Shown here piece after piece: positions 6,527 through 17,099 of a stretch of 64,000 nucleotides of DNA (the first letter of the stretch is position 1; each line of letters opens with the position of its first letter). The notes beneath the pieces were generated by a model, which was not told the DNA's origin, made no database searches, and was given only the letters and a program-made list of their open reading frames with translations. Source of the stretch: Bernardetia sp. MNP-M8. GTDB lineage: Bacteria > Bacteroidota > Bacteroidia > Cytophagales > Bernardetiaceae. Position numbers and translations under genes: made by a program. Location of the stretch: NCBI RefSeq assembly GCF_037126285.1, contig NZ_CP147012.1:3742676-3806675 (forward strand), written 5' to 3'.

Positions 6527-7380
6527 TGAATGAAGAAAATGAAAATCGTATTTCTTTAGTAGGCAAACTCATAATTAGAGGTGAAATAGTAGCCAAAACA
6601 GGTTTGCATATTGGAGGTTCAAAATCTAGTCTTGATATTGGAGGAATTGATATGAACGTTATCAAAACACCAAAAGGAGTTCCTTATATTCCAGGAAGTT
6701 CACTTAAAGGAAAAATGCGCTCTCTTCTAGGAAAAGTTGAAGGTAGCACAGAAGTAAAATATGATTCTAAATCATTACAACAAATTTTTGGTATAGGTGG
6801 AGAGAATACAAATACTTCTGAAACAACTTATACTCGCTTATTAATAAGAGACTGTTATTTGCATGAAAAAAAGTTTCATGAAGACTTTACTGAACAAGGT
6901 GCTGTCATGGAAATGGAATATAGTGATGCAAAGTGGGAAAATGTTATTGTTCGTACTAAAGGTTCAGCAGAACATCCTCGTCAGTTAGAGCGAGTTCCAG
7001 CAGGAGCAAGGTTTAGTTTTGAAATGGTTTATAGTATTCTTTCTGACAAAAATAATATTTATGTCAATGAAGAAGACGCAAATAGTGAAGAAAATAAATC
7101 AACAAATAAAGAAGATAAAAAGATATTAGAAGTTCATCTAAGTAAAATTATTTTAGCTTTAAAGCTTTTGAAAGATGACTATATTGGTGGAAGTGGCTCT
7201 CGTGGATATGGGCAAATTATTTTCGATGATTTGAAAGTTGAGCAAAAAATGATAGACGAACATAAAATGAATTATGAAAGTATTTCATTTGAGAAAGACC
7301 CAACTGTAAAAATGTTTTCTGATAATCTTAAAGCACTTAATGAAGTGAAAGAAAACAAACAGAATAATCAAGCAAAGTAA
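6526..7380 (+). CDS. csm3: Type III-A CRISPR backbone RNase Csm3 (Cas7 family)
   Basis: Csm3 forms the helical backbone along the crRNA and cuts bound target RNA every six bases. The 284-residue protein has the Cas7 RRM fold motifs: TGLHIGG (25-31), the IPGSSLKGKMRSLL block, and the closing DDYIGGSGSRGYGQI. Asp42 in IGGIDMN aligns with Asp32 of Staphylococcus epidermidis Csm3 (IGAID), the catalytic residue, so target RNA cutting should be intact. The protein is longer than typical Csm3 (about 220) because of an Asn/Glu/Lys-rich insert near residues 180-205 and a charged C-terminal tail. Start coupled to csm2 (TAATG). Confidence 0.96.
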   Translation: MNEENENRISLVGKLIIRGEIVAKTGLHIGGSKSSLDIGGIDMNVIKTPKGVPYIPGSSLKGKMRSLLGKVEGSTEVKYDSKSLQQIFGIGGENTNTSETTYTRLLIRDCYLHEKKFHEDFTEQGAVMEMEYSDAKWENVIVRTKGSAEHPRQLERVPAGARFSFEMVYSILSDKNNIYVNEEDANSEENKSTNKEDKKILEVHLSKIILALKLLKDDYIGGSGSRGYGQIIFDDLKVEQKMIDEHKMNYESISFEKDPTVKMFSDNLKALNEVKENKQNNQAK

Positions 7381-7425
7381 AATGAGAATTTTTATTAAAT
7401 CTTAGTTTTATAAATTAAAAATTCA

Positions 7426-8493
7426 ATGCAAACCATAATCTTAAAATGCAAGCCAAATGCACAGTTTCATTTTGGTAGAATTACTTTAGGCGAAGATGCT
7501 ACTAATTTAGATGATACTTCGGATTATCTTCATTCAGATACGCTTTTTTCGGCTCTTATCAATACGGCTGCTATGTTGTATGATAAAAAAGAAGTTAATG
7601 AGTTTGTTGAAGAATTTAAAAATGGAAATCTGATTATTTCATCGGCTTTTTATTGTTTGGAAATAGGCGAAAAATGGATTTACTTTTTACCAAAACCTGT
7701 AACATGTAGCATTTTAGAACTTCCAGAGTCAGAACACCAATTCCACAAAAAATATAAAAAAGTAGCCTTTATTTCTCAAACCGTTTGGCAAAAAGGAATT
7801 GAACCCAAAGACTGGAATAAAGAATGTGTTTTTATACAAGACCATTTTTTGATTCATAAAGACGAACTACAAGAATACAAGACAGAAGAGATAGAAAAAC
7901 TACATATTTTTTCAAAAATCTCATTACCAAAAGTAAAAGTAAGCACTCAAGACCCAAAAAACAGACTTTATAATCAAACCAATATTAGCATAGCTGATAA
8001 CAAGCCTTTCAAAGTTGGTAAAGAAAAAGTGTTTCCAAACATTCATTTTTACTTTTTGGTAAAATCGAAAGATGAAGAAGCCAATTACTATAAAAGACTT
8101 AAACTGATTTTAGAAATTTTAGCAGATACAGGAATTGGTGGAGAGCGTTCGGTAGGTTGTGGAAAACTAGAGGGAATTGAAATCAGAGAGAATAATTTTA
8201 CTGTTGAAGAAGTAGATAAGAATGGTTTTGGTGCGATTTCATTAGTCATTCCTAAAGAAAAAGAGTTTGAAACGGTTCAGTATTACGACCTTATCACACG
8301 AGGAGGACGAGTTATTGGCAAACTTCCAAATGAAGAACTAGAACGTCTAAAAAGAATAAAAATGCTCAAAGAAGGTGCTGTTTTGCAAACTGAAATACTG
8401 GGAGCAGCTTCATGTATTTCTCCTAACGATGATATTTATTTACGAAACGGACTTTGTTTCTCTCTACCACTTCACAAAAATTATTTTATCTAA
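7426..8493 (+). CDS. csm4: Type III-A CRISPR Csm4 (Cas5 family, crRNA 5'-tag cap)
   Basis: Csm4 binds the crRNA 5' tag and joins Cas10 to the Csm3 filament. The 355-residue protein opens with a Cas5-like strand and FHFGRIT; HSDTLFSALI at about residues 36-45 and GIGGERSVGCGKLEG (about 241-255) are the characteristic RAMP motifs, and the ends AISLVIPKE and YYDLITRGGRVIGK match the second half of Csm4. Length is normal. It starts 45 bases after csm3 and ends 3 bases before csm5, within one operon. No unusual features. Confidence 0.95.
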   Translation: MQTIILKCKPNAQFHFGRITLGEDATNLDDTSDYLHSDTLFSALINTAAMLYDKKEVNEFVEEFKNGNLIISSAFYCLEIGEKWIYFLPKPVTCSILELPESEHQFHKKYKKVAFISQTVWQKGIEPKDWNKECVFIQDHFLIHKDELQEYKTEEIEKLHIFSKISLPKVKVSTQDPKNRLYNQTNISIADNKPFKVGKEKVFPNIHFYFLVKSKDEEANYYKRLKLILEILADTGIGGERSVGCGKLEGIEIRENNFTVEEVDKNGFGAISLVIPKEKEFETVQYYDLITRGGRVIGKLPNEELERLKRIKMLKEGAVLQTEILGAASCISPNDDIYLRNGLCFSLPLHKNYFI

Positions 8494-8496
8494 ATT

Positions 8497-9675
8497 ATGA
8501 ATCTGAAAACAAATAACATTTATACTATCAAACTGACCACCATTACACCTGTTTCGATTGGAGATGGTGGAGTTTTGTCGCCACTTTCAGATTATATTTA
8601 TGATAATGGCGAAATTTGTTTGATAAATCATAAGAAGTTTGAAGAAAAAATAGAAGAAATTTATAATGCAGGAAATGAAGAAATAATTACGGAATATGTA
8701 AATGTTATAAAGCAAGATACAGATAAGGATAAAACAAAAACATTGAGGTCTTTTATTGTTGATAATTTAGGAGTAGAGAACTGGAAAGAAGAACTATGTT
8801 TTTCTAACACTATGAAAAGTAATAATCGTTCCAATCCTAGAGATATTAAAACCTGTTTAAGAAATAATCAAGAGCCATATATATCAGGAAGTACTTTGAA
8901 AGGAGCTATAAAGGGAGCTTTATTATGTGAATGGTTAGAAAGTGATATTGAAGGCAAGGAAGAAATGAAAGTTTTTGCAGATTCATTAGATATTGTTTAC
9001 CATAAAAAAAGTATAGAGAGAAAATATACTCAACTTGAATTAAATCTATATGAAAATATTGAGAATACAGATACTTATATGGATTTCTCTCTATTCAAAG
9101 TAACTGACACCATACCTTTTTCTAAATTTGTATTATCTGTTTATAATACTCATAGAGTGTCAATCAAAAAGGATAAAAAAAGTGGAATTCCGATTACTTT
9201 TCAAACAATTAATAAGAATCAATCAAGTAGATTTGATATATGTATAGATAAACTGACAGATATTAAAAATGAACATTTAACTTTTTTACAAAAAGATGAT
9301 GCAATAAAAATATTATTTCAGAAAATTAATTTCTTTTCTTACAGATTGATGTATGAAGATGCAGGATTTATAAGAGAACATAACAGTAGTAGATTTAGAG
9401 AACATATTTTCTTTTTAGAAAGTCATTTAGAAGAGTTAGAAACTCTTTCTAAAAAACCATCTTCCACATGTTATATAAGAATTGGTAGTGGAAAAGGCTA
9501 TTTAAATAATTCTATTGGTATACCTCTACTAATAAATCACTTTGATGAGTTTGAAAAGATAGTAAGAGCATACTATAAAGACGCTGACCCACAAAAATTT
9601 CCAAGTACATTTACTGTTACTAATGATGAATCTCAACTCCCACTAGGTTGGGTAAAACTAGAATTAATAGACTAG
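8497..9675 (+). CDS. csm5: Type III-A CRISPR Csm5 (Cas7 family, 3' end cap)
   Basis: Csm5 caps the 3' end of the Csm3 filament and helps recruit the nucleases that trim crRNAs. The 392-residue protein opens with TIKLTTITPVSIGDGGVLSPL, the Csm5 RAMP start, then the YISGSTLKGAIKGALL block (about residues 128-143) and near the C-terminus RIGSGKGYLNNSIGIPLL. These are the family hallmarks. It is the last gene of the csm operon; convergent transcription from the neighbour at 9725 begins 50 bases away. Unlike many III-A loci no csm6 follows. Confidence 0.95.
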   Translation: MNLKTNNIYTIKLTTITPVSIGDGGVLSPLSDYIYDNGEICLINHKKFEEKIEEIYNAGNEEIITEYVNVIKQDTDKDKTKTLRSFIVDNLGVENWKEELCFSNTMKSNNRSNPRDIKTCLRNNQEPYISGSTLKGAIKGALLCEWLESDIEGKEEMKVFADSLDIVYHKKSIERKYTQLELNLYENIENTDTYMDFSLFKVTDTIPFSKFVLSVYNTHRVSIKKDKKSGIPITFQTINKNQSSRFDICIDKLTDIKNEHLTFLQKDDAIKILFQKINFFSYRLMYEDAGFIREHNSSRFREHIFFLESHLEELETLSKKPSSTCYIRIGSGKGYLNNSIGIPLLINHFDEFEKIVRAYYKDADPQKFPSTFTVTNDESQLPLGWVKLELID

Positions 9676-9724
9676 AAAAAACCTATCCATTATTAGTTTC
9701 TTTCTACACTTGTTTTTTCTCAAG

Positions 9725-12700
9725 CTACACCCTAAAACCAATCACCAGTATATCATCAATTTGTTTTTCATGTCCATTAAATTGCCATTCTCTAAGTTCT
9801 TTTTTCAATTCTCTTTTTTGTTGTTTTGCAGGCAAAGTAGAAATATCTTTGAGGAAGTTTTGAAATCGTTTAGACATATATTTTGTTCCTTGTGGACCTC
9901 CAAATTGGTCTTGGAAACCATCAGAATACATATAAAAAATACTATCTTCTTTTATTTCAATAATGTGTTCTTTGAAAGGCTCTTGTTTTATATTGAATCC
10001 TCCAATGGGGTAACGATCACCTCTGATTCGAACTATTTGATTATCGTAGATATGTAAAAGTGGATTTTTTGCTCCTGCAAAAGTTAATGTTTTAGTGTTT
10101 TTGTCTATCGAACAAATAGACATGTCCATTCCATCTCTATTTCTATTTTTGTTTTGATTGAGATAGCGACGTACACTTTCATTGAGAGTATCTAATATTT
10201 TGGCAGGCGATGTAATGCCTTGAATTTTGACAGTTTCATAGAGTAAATTATTTCCAATTACTGACATAAATGCTCCTGGAACTCCGTGTCCTGTACAATC
10301 TACAGCAGCAATTATGACTTTATTTTCTTTTTCTGTTACCCAATAAAAATCTCCAGAAACAATATCACGAGGTTTGTAGAAGACAAAACAATCTGAAAAA
10401 TACTTACAAACATCTTCTTCAGAAGGCATCATTGCATCTTGAATACGCTTTGCATACGTAATACTTGCTGTAATATTATTATTTTTTTCTTGAATGTTAG
10501 TATAAGCTTCTTCTAATTTTTGTTGTTGTGTTTCTAGTTCATTATTTTTTTCTAAAATCTCATCTTTTTGTTTAACTACTTCAATAGTTCTTTTATTTAC
10601 TATATTTTCCAATTCTGTTTTACTTCTTTTTAAGGAAGCTGTATAAAAACGAACTGTCCAAAAACTCAGTCCAAAAATAAGGAAAACAACCCCTATTTTT
10701 ACCCCTAATGTTTGCCACCAATGAGGATGAATCTGAAAAGCAAAACTAGAAATTTCTCCCCATTGTTCATCTTTTCCTACTCTTGAACGTACTTCAAAAA
10801 TATATTTACCAGCAGATAGATTTGAATAATTAGCCTCTGTTTTTTGTGTTGGAGCAAGCCATTCTTTATCACTACCTACTAATTGCCATTGATATTCAAT
10901 ATCTTGAGGACTAGACAAATTTGCTGTGTAAAAACTAAAATTGATTTTGTTTTGCTCTGCCTCTAATTCTAAATTTTGAGGTAAATTATTCCACGCAGAA
11001 AGTGATTTATACTGTTTTATGTAGGTAGAGTCTTTCCAATTAGTTTGTTCTAAAAACAAATTGAGTTCACTTATAAAAGTATGAGGAGCAATATATTTTT
11101 TTTCATCGCTAAAGTTACAACGACTAATTCCCTTTATATGTCCAAGCCAAATATTCCCTTTTAGGTCTTCATGAATAGCCTTTCCATTAGTTTCTTCAGC
11201 AAAGAGTCCATCTTCTTTTGTATATTTTTCTATATTTATAATTTCTCCGTTTGGCTTCAAATAAAGTTTATTTAGTCCTCGCTGTGTTCCAATCCAAAAC
11301 TCATTGAGTTTGTCTTTTACAGGCAAAATAGAATAAACTAAATTGGAAGAAAGCCCTTGAGCAGTCTGATAGATTTGAAATTTTTCGCCATCAAAACGAT
11401 TTAAGCCACCTGTATAGGCCACTATCCAAACCACATCTCTTGAGTCTACATGAAGCTGTAAAAGAAGATTATCTCCTAGTCCTTCCTTTTTTGAATAACG
11501 TTTGAAATGTGTTTCTGAAGTTCCCTTTCCGTCCCATTTTATGAGTCCGTTGAAAGTGGCAAGCCAATAATTTCCTTTTGAATCTTTGGCAATATCCATA
11601 ACTGAATTGGCATCTGTTATTTCTTTTGTAAAGCGATATTTCACTTTTTTAGTAACCAAATCATAACCTACCAAACCAGTTGTCTGCATACAAATCCAAA
11701 GAATATTATCAATCTTGACAAGATTTCTGATATAAGTCTCTTCATCTAAGCCAAAACGTCTATTTACATTTTGAACTGCAAATGTTTTTGTATATTTATT
11801 TTCTGTAATTTTTAAAATTCCTACTGCACTAGCAGCATACATAGTATCTTGGTAATTCCAAAATGCAGATATTCTACCGTATTTACTATTTGCTTCCAAG
11901 ACTGTCGAAACTTTATCTATTTTGTCTTCTTCTATAAGTGTAATCCCAGAGCGATAACTTCCTACCCAAACTCTATTTTGTTTGTCACTCAGAACAGAAA
12001 AAATAACATTTCCTTCTAATCCTTCTTGAGGTGTGAAATTAGTAAATCTATCTTTGGGAAGCCGAATAAGTCCTTCTCCATGTGCAGCTACCCAAACTGT
12101 TCCGTAAAAGTCTTCAAATAAAACACCACTTTCTGCCAAAATTCCTTCTAAGCCATTGTCTTTACTATATGATTTGAGAAATTTTATTTTATTGAGATTA
12201 TTTTTTTCAAAAACAAATACTTTATTTATTAAATGAGCAGAAATATATAGTTTATTATCAGTTGCTAGTAAAACTTGCCATTCAGAAACAGGTGAAAAAC
12301 CATCAGGAATTAGATGTTTAGGAAACCTTACTTCTTGGGCATTTTTTGTTTTATTATTGTAGAAAAATAATTTGCTTTCTTCATTAGATTTGTCAGAAGA
12401 CCAAATCCAATGATTATCCTGATAATCTTGATGAGCTAAAATAAGTATTCTTGTATTTAAACTATCAGAAATAGATTTTGGGTATTCTTTTTTTTCAAAT
12501 TCTTGCCCATTAAAAACAAAAATATCTTTTCCATAAGTAATATAAGTCTGAAATTTCTTACTATTTTTTAGAGAAATGAGGGATAAATCTGTTCGTTGAA
12601 ACCCTATTTGATTATACTTTCTAAATGTTTTTTGGTTGTTGGGTTTCCAATAAAGTATATTTTTAATGTCTTCTCCTCCTCCAAAAGCTAATACCCAAAC

Positions 12701-13120
12701 ATTATTCCATTCATCTATCGCAACCCTTCCACCTACAGAGAGTTTGTCTTCTAATTCAGGATAGGAAGTAAAGGCTTTTCCATCATAATTTGAAATGCTT
12801 CTATTTTGAGAAAGAATCCATATACTAGAATCAGGAGCAGCAGCAATGGCACTAATCAAATTACTATTTAATCCATCTTTTTCATCAAAAACTCTGTATT
12901 TATCTTGTTCTAAAAGCCCAATTCCTCCTCCGTTTGTTCCTACCCAAATTCTACCTTTCAAATCTTCTACAACTGCCTGAGAAGTAGGTATTTCAGATTG
13001 AGGTAAACCATGTTTTATCCCATAATTTCTGAAAAAATACTGTTGTGCATAGACAGAAGAGCAGCATAGCAATACACTATGTACTAGCACAACAAAAAGT
13101 AGAGAATGAAAATATTTCAT
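9725..13120 (-). CDS. Two-component-type propeller sensor with SpoIIE-like PP2C phosphatase
   Basis: This is a 1131-residue transmembrane phosphatase that probably acts on an anti-sigma-factor antagonist or a similar phosphoprotein. A signal peptide (about 1-25, ending VYAQQ) precedes many Reg_prop beta-propeller repeats (for example GRIWVGTNGGGIGLLEQD and GNYWLATFNGLIKWDGKG) to about residue 690, a Y_Y_Y domain (LSSPQDIEYQWQLVGSDKEW), one membrane helix near 800-825, a coiled coil to about 895 and a C-terminal SpoIIE domain. Its metal-binding acidic residues are all visible: IVSGDFYW, DCTGHGVPGAF, MYSDGF and IDDILVIG. The sensor half faces the periplasm. There is no kinase or receiver. It is a tandem paralogue of the next gene upstream (13325-16702). 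The ligand is unknown. Confidence 0.9.
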   Translation of the reverse strand: MKYFHSLLFVVLVHSVLLCCSSVYAQQYFFRNYGIKHGLPQSEIPTSQAVVEDLKGRIWVGTNGGGIGLLEQDKYRVFDEKDGLNSNLISAIAAAPDSSIWILSQNRSISNYDGKAFTSYPELEDKLSVGGRVAIDEWNNVWVLAFGGGEDIKNILYWKPNNQKTFRKYNQIGFQRTDLSLISLKNSKKFQTYITYGKDIFVFNGQEFEKKEYPKSISDSLNTRILILAHQDYQDNHWIWSSDKSNEESKLFFYNNKTKNAQEVRFPKHLIPDGFSPVSEWQVLLATDNKLYISAHLINKVFVFEKNNLNKIKFLKSYSKDNGLEGILAESGVLFEDFYGTVWVAAHGEGLIRLPKDRFTNFTPQEGLEGNVIFSVLSDKQNRVWVGSYRSGITLIEEDKIDKVSTVLEANSKYGRISAFWNYQDTMYAASAVGILKITENKYTKTFAVQNVNRRFGLDEETYIRNLVKIDNILWICMQTTGLVGYDLVTKKVKYRFTKEITDANSVMDIAKDSKGNYWLATFNGLIKWDGKGTSETHFKRYSKKEGLGDNLLLQLHVDSRDVVWIVAYTGGLNRFDGEKFQIYQTAQGLSSNLVYSILPVKDKLNEFWIGTQRGLNKLYLKPNGEIINIEKYTKEDGLFAEETNGKAIHEDLKGNIWLGHIKGISRCNFSDEKKYIAPHTFISELNLFLEQTNWKDSTYIKQYKSLSAWNNLPQNLELEAEQNKINFSFYTANLSSPQDIEYQWQLVGSDKEWLAPTQKTEANYSNLSAGKYIFEVRSRVGKDEQWGEISSFAFQIHPHWWQTLGVKIGVVFLIFGLSFWTVRFYTASLKRSKTELENIVNKRTIEVVKQKDEILEKNNELETQQQKLEEAYTNIQEKNNNITASITYAKRIQDAMMPSEEDVCKYFSDCFVFYKPRDIVSGDFYWVTEKENKVIIAAVDCTGHGVPGAFMSVIGNNLLYETVKIQGITSPAKILDTLNESVRRYLNQNKNRNRDGMDMSICSIDKNTKTLTFAGAKNPLLHIYDNQIVRIRGDRYPIGGFNIKQEPFKEHIIEIKEDSIFYMYSDGFQDQFGGPQGTKYMSKRFQNFLKDISTLPAKQQKRELKKELREWQFNGHEKQIDDILVIGFRV

Positions 13121-13324
13121 AAAAGTTAAGGGGAGCTATAAATAACAAATTATAGCAAAACTAGATTTTATATAAATTGGATGTAAGAAAATAAATTTCC
13201 AATAAATGAGTTTCTCAAGATGTTTATAATAGAATGATTTATCTAGCATATTGTTTGAGATATAGTTAAACAAAATTAACCATTTTTAATCGCTTGCGAA
13301 ATTTCATTCCATTATTTATATTTT

Positions 13325-16300
13325 CTATATTTTAAATCCAATAACTAGAACGTCATCTATCTGATGCTCATTTCCAGAGTCTTTCCATTCCTTAAACTCT
13401 GTGGCAATTGCTATGTTTTGTTTTTTGATAGGTAATGAGGAAATACTTTTGAGATACTCTTGAAAACGCCTAGACATGTATTTTCGCTTTTCCAAGCCTC
13501 CAAACTGGTCTTGAAAGCCATCTGAATAGATATAAAAAACACTATCTTCTCGTGGAATAATTGTATGTTCTTTAAAAGGTTTTTGTCCGTGCTTATCAAA
13601 ACCACCAACTGGAAAACGGTCTCCTTTTATGATTTCAGCCTGATTATCATGAACATGAAGAAGTGGATTTTTTGCGCCTGCAAAAGTCAGGATATTCGTT
13701 TCTTTATCTATGACACAAATTGACATATCCATTCCATCACGATTGTTGGTTTTAGCTTGATTGAGATGGCGACGAACATTTTCATTGAGTGCATCCAAAA
13801 TTTTGGCAGGAGAAAGAATACGTTTACTCTCAACAATTTCATACAAAAGATTACTTCCAATGACCGACATAAATGCCCCAGGAACGCCATGTCCTGTGCA
13901 ATCTACAGCAGCAATAACAATCTTATTTTCTACTTCTGCGAGCCAATAAAAATCTCCAGAAACAATATCACGAGGTTGATAAAAGACAAAAGAGTCTTCT
14001 AAAATTGTTTTTACACGCTCATCGGATGGTAGCATAGCATCTTGAATTCGCTTTGCATAATTGATACTTGCTGTAATATTTTTGTTTTTTTCTTGAATAT
14101 TGTCATACGCATCAGCTAGTTTGAGCTGTTGTGCTTCTAACTCTTGATTTTTATCTAAAATCTCATTGTTTCTGTTGACTACTTCTACCGTTCTTTCTTC
14201 TACTAAACGAGAAAGACGTTTTCTGCTTGCTTCCAAACTGCTTGTACGCCAATTTATTAAGCCAAATACAATTCCTACTACCAGCAATAAGCCTAAAATT
14301 CGTGCTGTCCAAGTTTGATACCAGTAGGGTTCTATTTTAAATTCAAAAGTAGCTTCTTCTCCCCATTCTCCGTCCTCTCCAAGTCTAGAACGAACATGAA
14401 AAATATATTTTTTGGCAGGAAGATTCGAATAAGTAGCTTCTGTTTTATCAGTTGGAATGAGCCAATCTTTATTCAGTCCTTCTAACCACCATTGATATTG
14501 AATAGCTTTAGGATTAGAAAAATCAGTAGAATAAAAATCAAAATTGAGTGTGTTTTGTTCTGCGCTCAATGTTAAGTTTTGAGGTAGATTATTCCATGCT
14601 GAGATTGAATCAAAATAGTCTATGTAAGCAGAGTCACTCCAAGAAGTTTGATTTAAAGATAAATTGACTTCACTAATAAATGTTTTTGGAAGAACTACTT
14701 TTTTGTCTTGTGAAAAATCACATTTTGTAACTCCGTTGAGATGTCCAACCCAAATATTTCCTTTACTGTCTTCAAAAATGGCTTTCGAATTGGATTCATC
14801 TCCAAAAAAACCTTCTTCTTTTCCATACTTTTCTACTCGCATTAGCTTTCCATCACTTCTGAAATAGGCTTTATTTAGTCCTAATTGTGTTCCTATCCAA
14901 AACTGATCTAATTTGTTTTTTATAGGAAGAATGGAATAAATAATATCTGATGAAAGTCCTTGAGGAGTTTGATAGATTTGAAATGTTTTTCCATCAAAGC
15001 GATTTAGTCCACCTGAATAAGCAATAATCCAAATAATATCTTTTTTATCGATGTAGAGTTGTAGAAGTAAATTATCTCCTAATCCATCTTGTGTTGTAAA
15101 ACGTTGAAAGTTTGATTTTTGTGTCCCTTTTCCATCCCATTTTACTAATCCTGCAAAGGTAGCAAACCAATAATTTCCTTTTGAATCTTGCTTAGTATCC
15201 ATTACACTAGTTCCTCCTAGCTCATTTTGACCAAATGTATATTTTAGACTGTCGTCTTTCAAATCATATCCGACCACTCCAGAACCTTGCGTTCCGACCC
15301 AAATAATACTGTCTATTTCCACAATACTTCTAGCAAAAGTACCTGCTGGAAAGCCAAATTTCTGATTAATAAGATTAGCTATAAACGTATTTTTTTTAGT
15401 ATCTTCTTTAATTTCCAAAACACCTGCACCAGTAGCAGCATAAGTAGTAGAATCCATTTGTAAAAAACCAGACATTCTAGCAAAACCACTCAAAACAGGA
15501 ATAATGGTTTTTAAATTGTTATTTTCATATAGTGTAACTCCTCCTGCCGAACTTCCCAACCAAATTCTATTTTTAGTATCTTCATGCACTGAAAAAATAA
15601 TTTCTCCTTGTAATCCATCTTTTGCTGTATAGTTGGTAAATTTTTCTCTAGGCAATTGTACAATTCCTTTTCCACGAGTCCCAACCCAAACAACTCCATA
15701 TTTGTCTTCGAAAATAGTACCACTACCACCCATAATTCCTGTAAAACCATTGACTGCCCCATAGCTATTGAGAAAATTATGATTTTTATCAAAAACAAAA
15801 ATTGTATTAATAGGGTGTGCCACTACATAAACCTTATCATCAGAAGCCACAAAAACTTGCCACGCTATATTGGGAGCTAGACCTGCTTGGATTCTGTTTT
15901 GAGGAAATTTTATTTTATCATATTCTCTTTTTTTTGTATCAAAAAATAATAAATCATTTAGTCCAGTTGTAATATCAGTTGTCCAAATCCAATGATTTTT
16001 ATTATGGTCTTTGTGTGTTAAAAATAAATTTTTATTTCGAAAAAGTGAATCACTAGCTACTGTTTTGGGATATATTACTTCTTCAAATTTTTTTCCATTA
16101 AAGACATAACATTTTCCTTTGTGAGTCAAGTAGGTTTCAAAATCAGATGTATGAGTTAGAAATAAAGCAGGTGCTGGAAGATTTCCCAAATTAGGTTGTT
16201 TGTATTCTCTAAATATTTTTTCATCTTTTGGTTTCCAATAAAGAGTATTATTTATTCCTACACCTCCTCCATTAGCCATTACCCATACATTTTGCCATTT

Positions 16301-16702
16301 ATCTATAGATAAAGTTCCACCTAAAGACATTGTCCCATTTAGTTCTGGAAAGGATGTAAAATTTATGCCATCATATTTTGAGATATTTTTATTTTGAGAC
16401 AGAATCCAGATATTTCCTTTAGTATCTTCTACTATACTACTAATTAAGTTGCTATTTAAACCATCTTTTATTCCAAAAACTCTATACTTGTTTTGTTCTA
16501 AGAGTGCAAGCCCTCCTCCATTTGTGCCTATCCAAATTCTATCTCTTGAATCTGTTATTCCTGCTTGAGGAGTTGGAAGTTCGGATTGTGGAAGACCGTG
16601 TTCTAAGCCATAAGTCCTAAATAAATATTGTTGAGCGAACAAATTAGAAGAGAGCCAAAAGCAACAACTAATTAGAAGAAGAAATATATACAAATTTTTC
16701 AT
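13325..16702 (-). CDS. Two-component-type propeller sensor with SpoIIE-like PP2C phosphatase (paralogue)
   Basis: This has the same architecture as its downstream neighbour: signal peptide, Reg_prop propellers, Y_Y_Y domain, one membrane helix, coiled coil, SpoIIE phosphatase with IVSGDFYW, DCTGHGVPGAF, IYSDGF and IDDVLVIG. I start it at 16702 because the Met there opens a clean signal peptide (MKNLYIFLLLISCCFW, then LFAQQYLF) aligned with the paralogue; an upstream in-frame start at 16825 would add 41 residues that destroy the signal peptide. Long stretches of the two proteins are near-identical (GDNLLLQL, GHGVPGAFMSVIG), so they arose by tandem duplication; the propeller halves have diverged more than the phosphatase halves, which suggests different ligands and a shared target. 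About 200 bases separate the two genes, so they may be transcribed separately. Confidence 0.9.
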   Translation of the reverse strand: MKNLYIFLLLISCCFWLSSNLFAQQYLFRTYGLEHGLPQSELPTPQAGITDSRDRIWIGTNGGGLALLEQNKYRVFGIKDGLNSNLISSIVEDTKGNIWILSQNKNISKYDGINFTSFPELNGTMSLGGTLSIDKWQNVWVMANGGGVGINNTLYWKPKDEKIFREYKQPNLGNLPAPALFLTHTSDFETYLTHKGKCYVFNGKKFEEVIYPKTVASDSLFRNKNLFLTHKDHNKNHWIWTTDITTGLNDLLFFDTKKREYDKIKFPQNRIQAGLAPNIAWQVFVASDDKVYVVAHPINTIFVFDKNHNFLNSYGAVNGFTGIMGGSGTIFEDKYGVVWVGTRGKGIVQLPREKFTNYTAKDGLQGEIIFSVHEDTKNRIWLGSSAGGVTLYENNNLKTIIPVLSGFARMSGFLQMDSTTYAATGAGVLEIKEDTKKNTFIANLINQKFGFPAGTFARSIVEIDSIIWVGTQGSGVVGYDLKDDSLKYTFGQNELGGTSVMDTKQDSKGNYWFATFAGLVKWDGKGTQKSNFQRFTTQDGLGDNLLLQLYIDKKDIIWIIAYSGGLNRFDGKTFQIYQTPQGLSSDIIYSILPIKNKLDQFWIGTQLGLNKAYFRSDGKLMRVEKYGKEEGFFGDESNSKAIFEDSKGNIWVGHLNGVTKCDFSQDKKVVLPKTFISEVNLSLNQTSWSDSAYIDYFDSISAWNNLPQNLTLSAEQNTLNFDFYSTDFSNPKAIQYQWWLEGLNKDWLIPTDKTEATYSNLPAKKYIFHVRSRLGEDGEWGEEATFEFKIEPYWYQTWTARILGLLLVVGIVFGLINWRTSSLEASRKRLSRLVEERTVEVVNRNNEILDKNQELEAQQLKLADAYDNIQEKNKNITASINYAKRIQDAMLPSDERVKTILEDSFVFYQPRDIVSGDFYWLAEVENKIVIAAVDCTGHGVPGAFMSVIGSNLLYEIVESKRILSPAKILDALNENVRRHLNQAKTNNRDGMDMSICVIDKETNILTFAGAKNPLLHVHDNQAEIIKGDRFPVGGFDKHGQKPFKEHTIIPREDSVFYIYSDGFQDQFGGLEKRKYMSRRFQEYLKSISSLPIKKQNIAIATEFKEWKDSGNEHQIDDVLVIGFKI

Positions 16703-17099
16703 AGAATCATTTTTTAGCATCAAGACTGTTTTCCTATATTTTATGATGTTGCTTTTCTTTAGGATTATTTTTAAGAATATAAATGAAGTCATAAGCAAAT
16801 TACTATTTTCAAGGCAGATATACAATATAAATGATTAGGATTTGCTTTTTTTTAAGATTGATAGATTTTTCTTGATATATCTCCAAATTTATCTTAAAAA
16901 TTCAATCAGTAATTTTACATTTGTTGCTGCAATAAAACAATTTCTTACGTAGGGTAAAAGTAAGTTTGTAAATAGGAGATAAATTATACCAAAATGTCTC
17001 AATTTTTCTCTTTTACAGTATGATTAACCTTAATACATAAGCTAAAAGCTCATTTGGTTGCTTCTAATCCATTTTAGAAATTATTTTCAATTCAATTTT
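16703..17099. other. Gene-free divergent promoter region
   Basis: This is an AT-rich stretch between the minus-strand sensor and the plus-strand TonB receptor. It contains TACATTTG at 16916-16923 (plus strand) and, on the minus strand, TAAATTTG at 16884-16891, both matching the Bacteroidota -7 pattern, though neither has a convincing -33 TTTG at the usual distance. No gene or strong hairpin was seen. Confidence 0.35.

Noticed and set aside
9648-10057. Two overlapping plus-strand frames past the end of csm5 that might be an extra cas gene
   Set aside because: They are antisense to the SpoIIE domain, whose motifs are clear; no Cas or CARF motif is visible in them.
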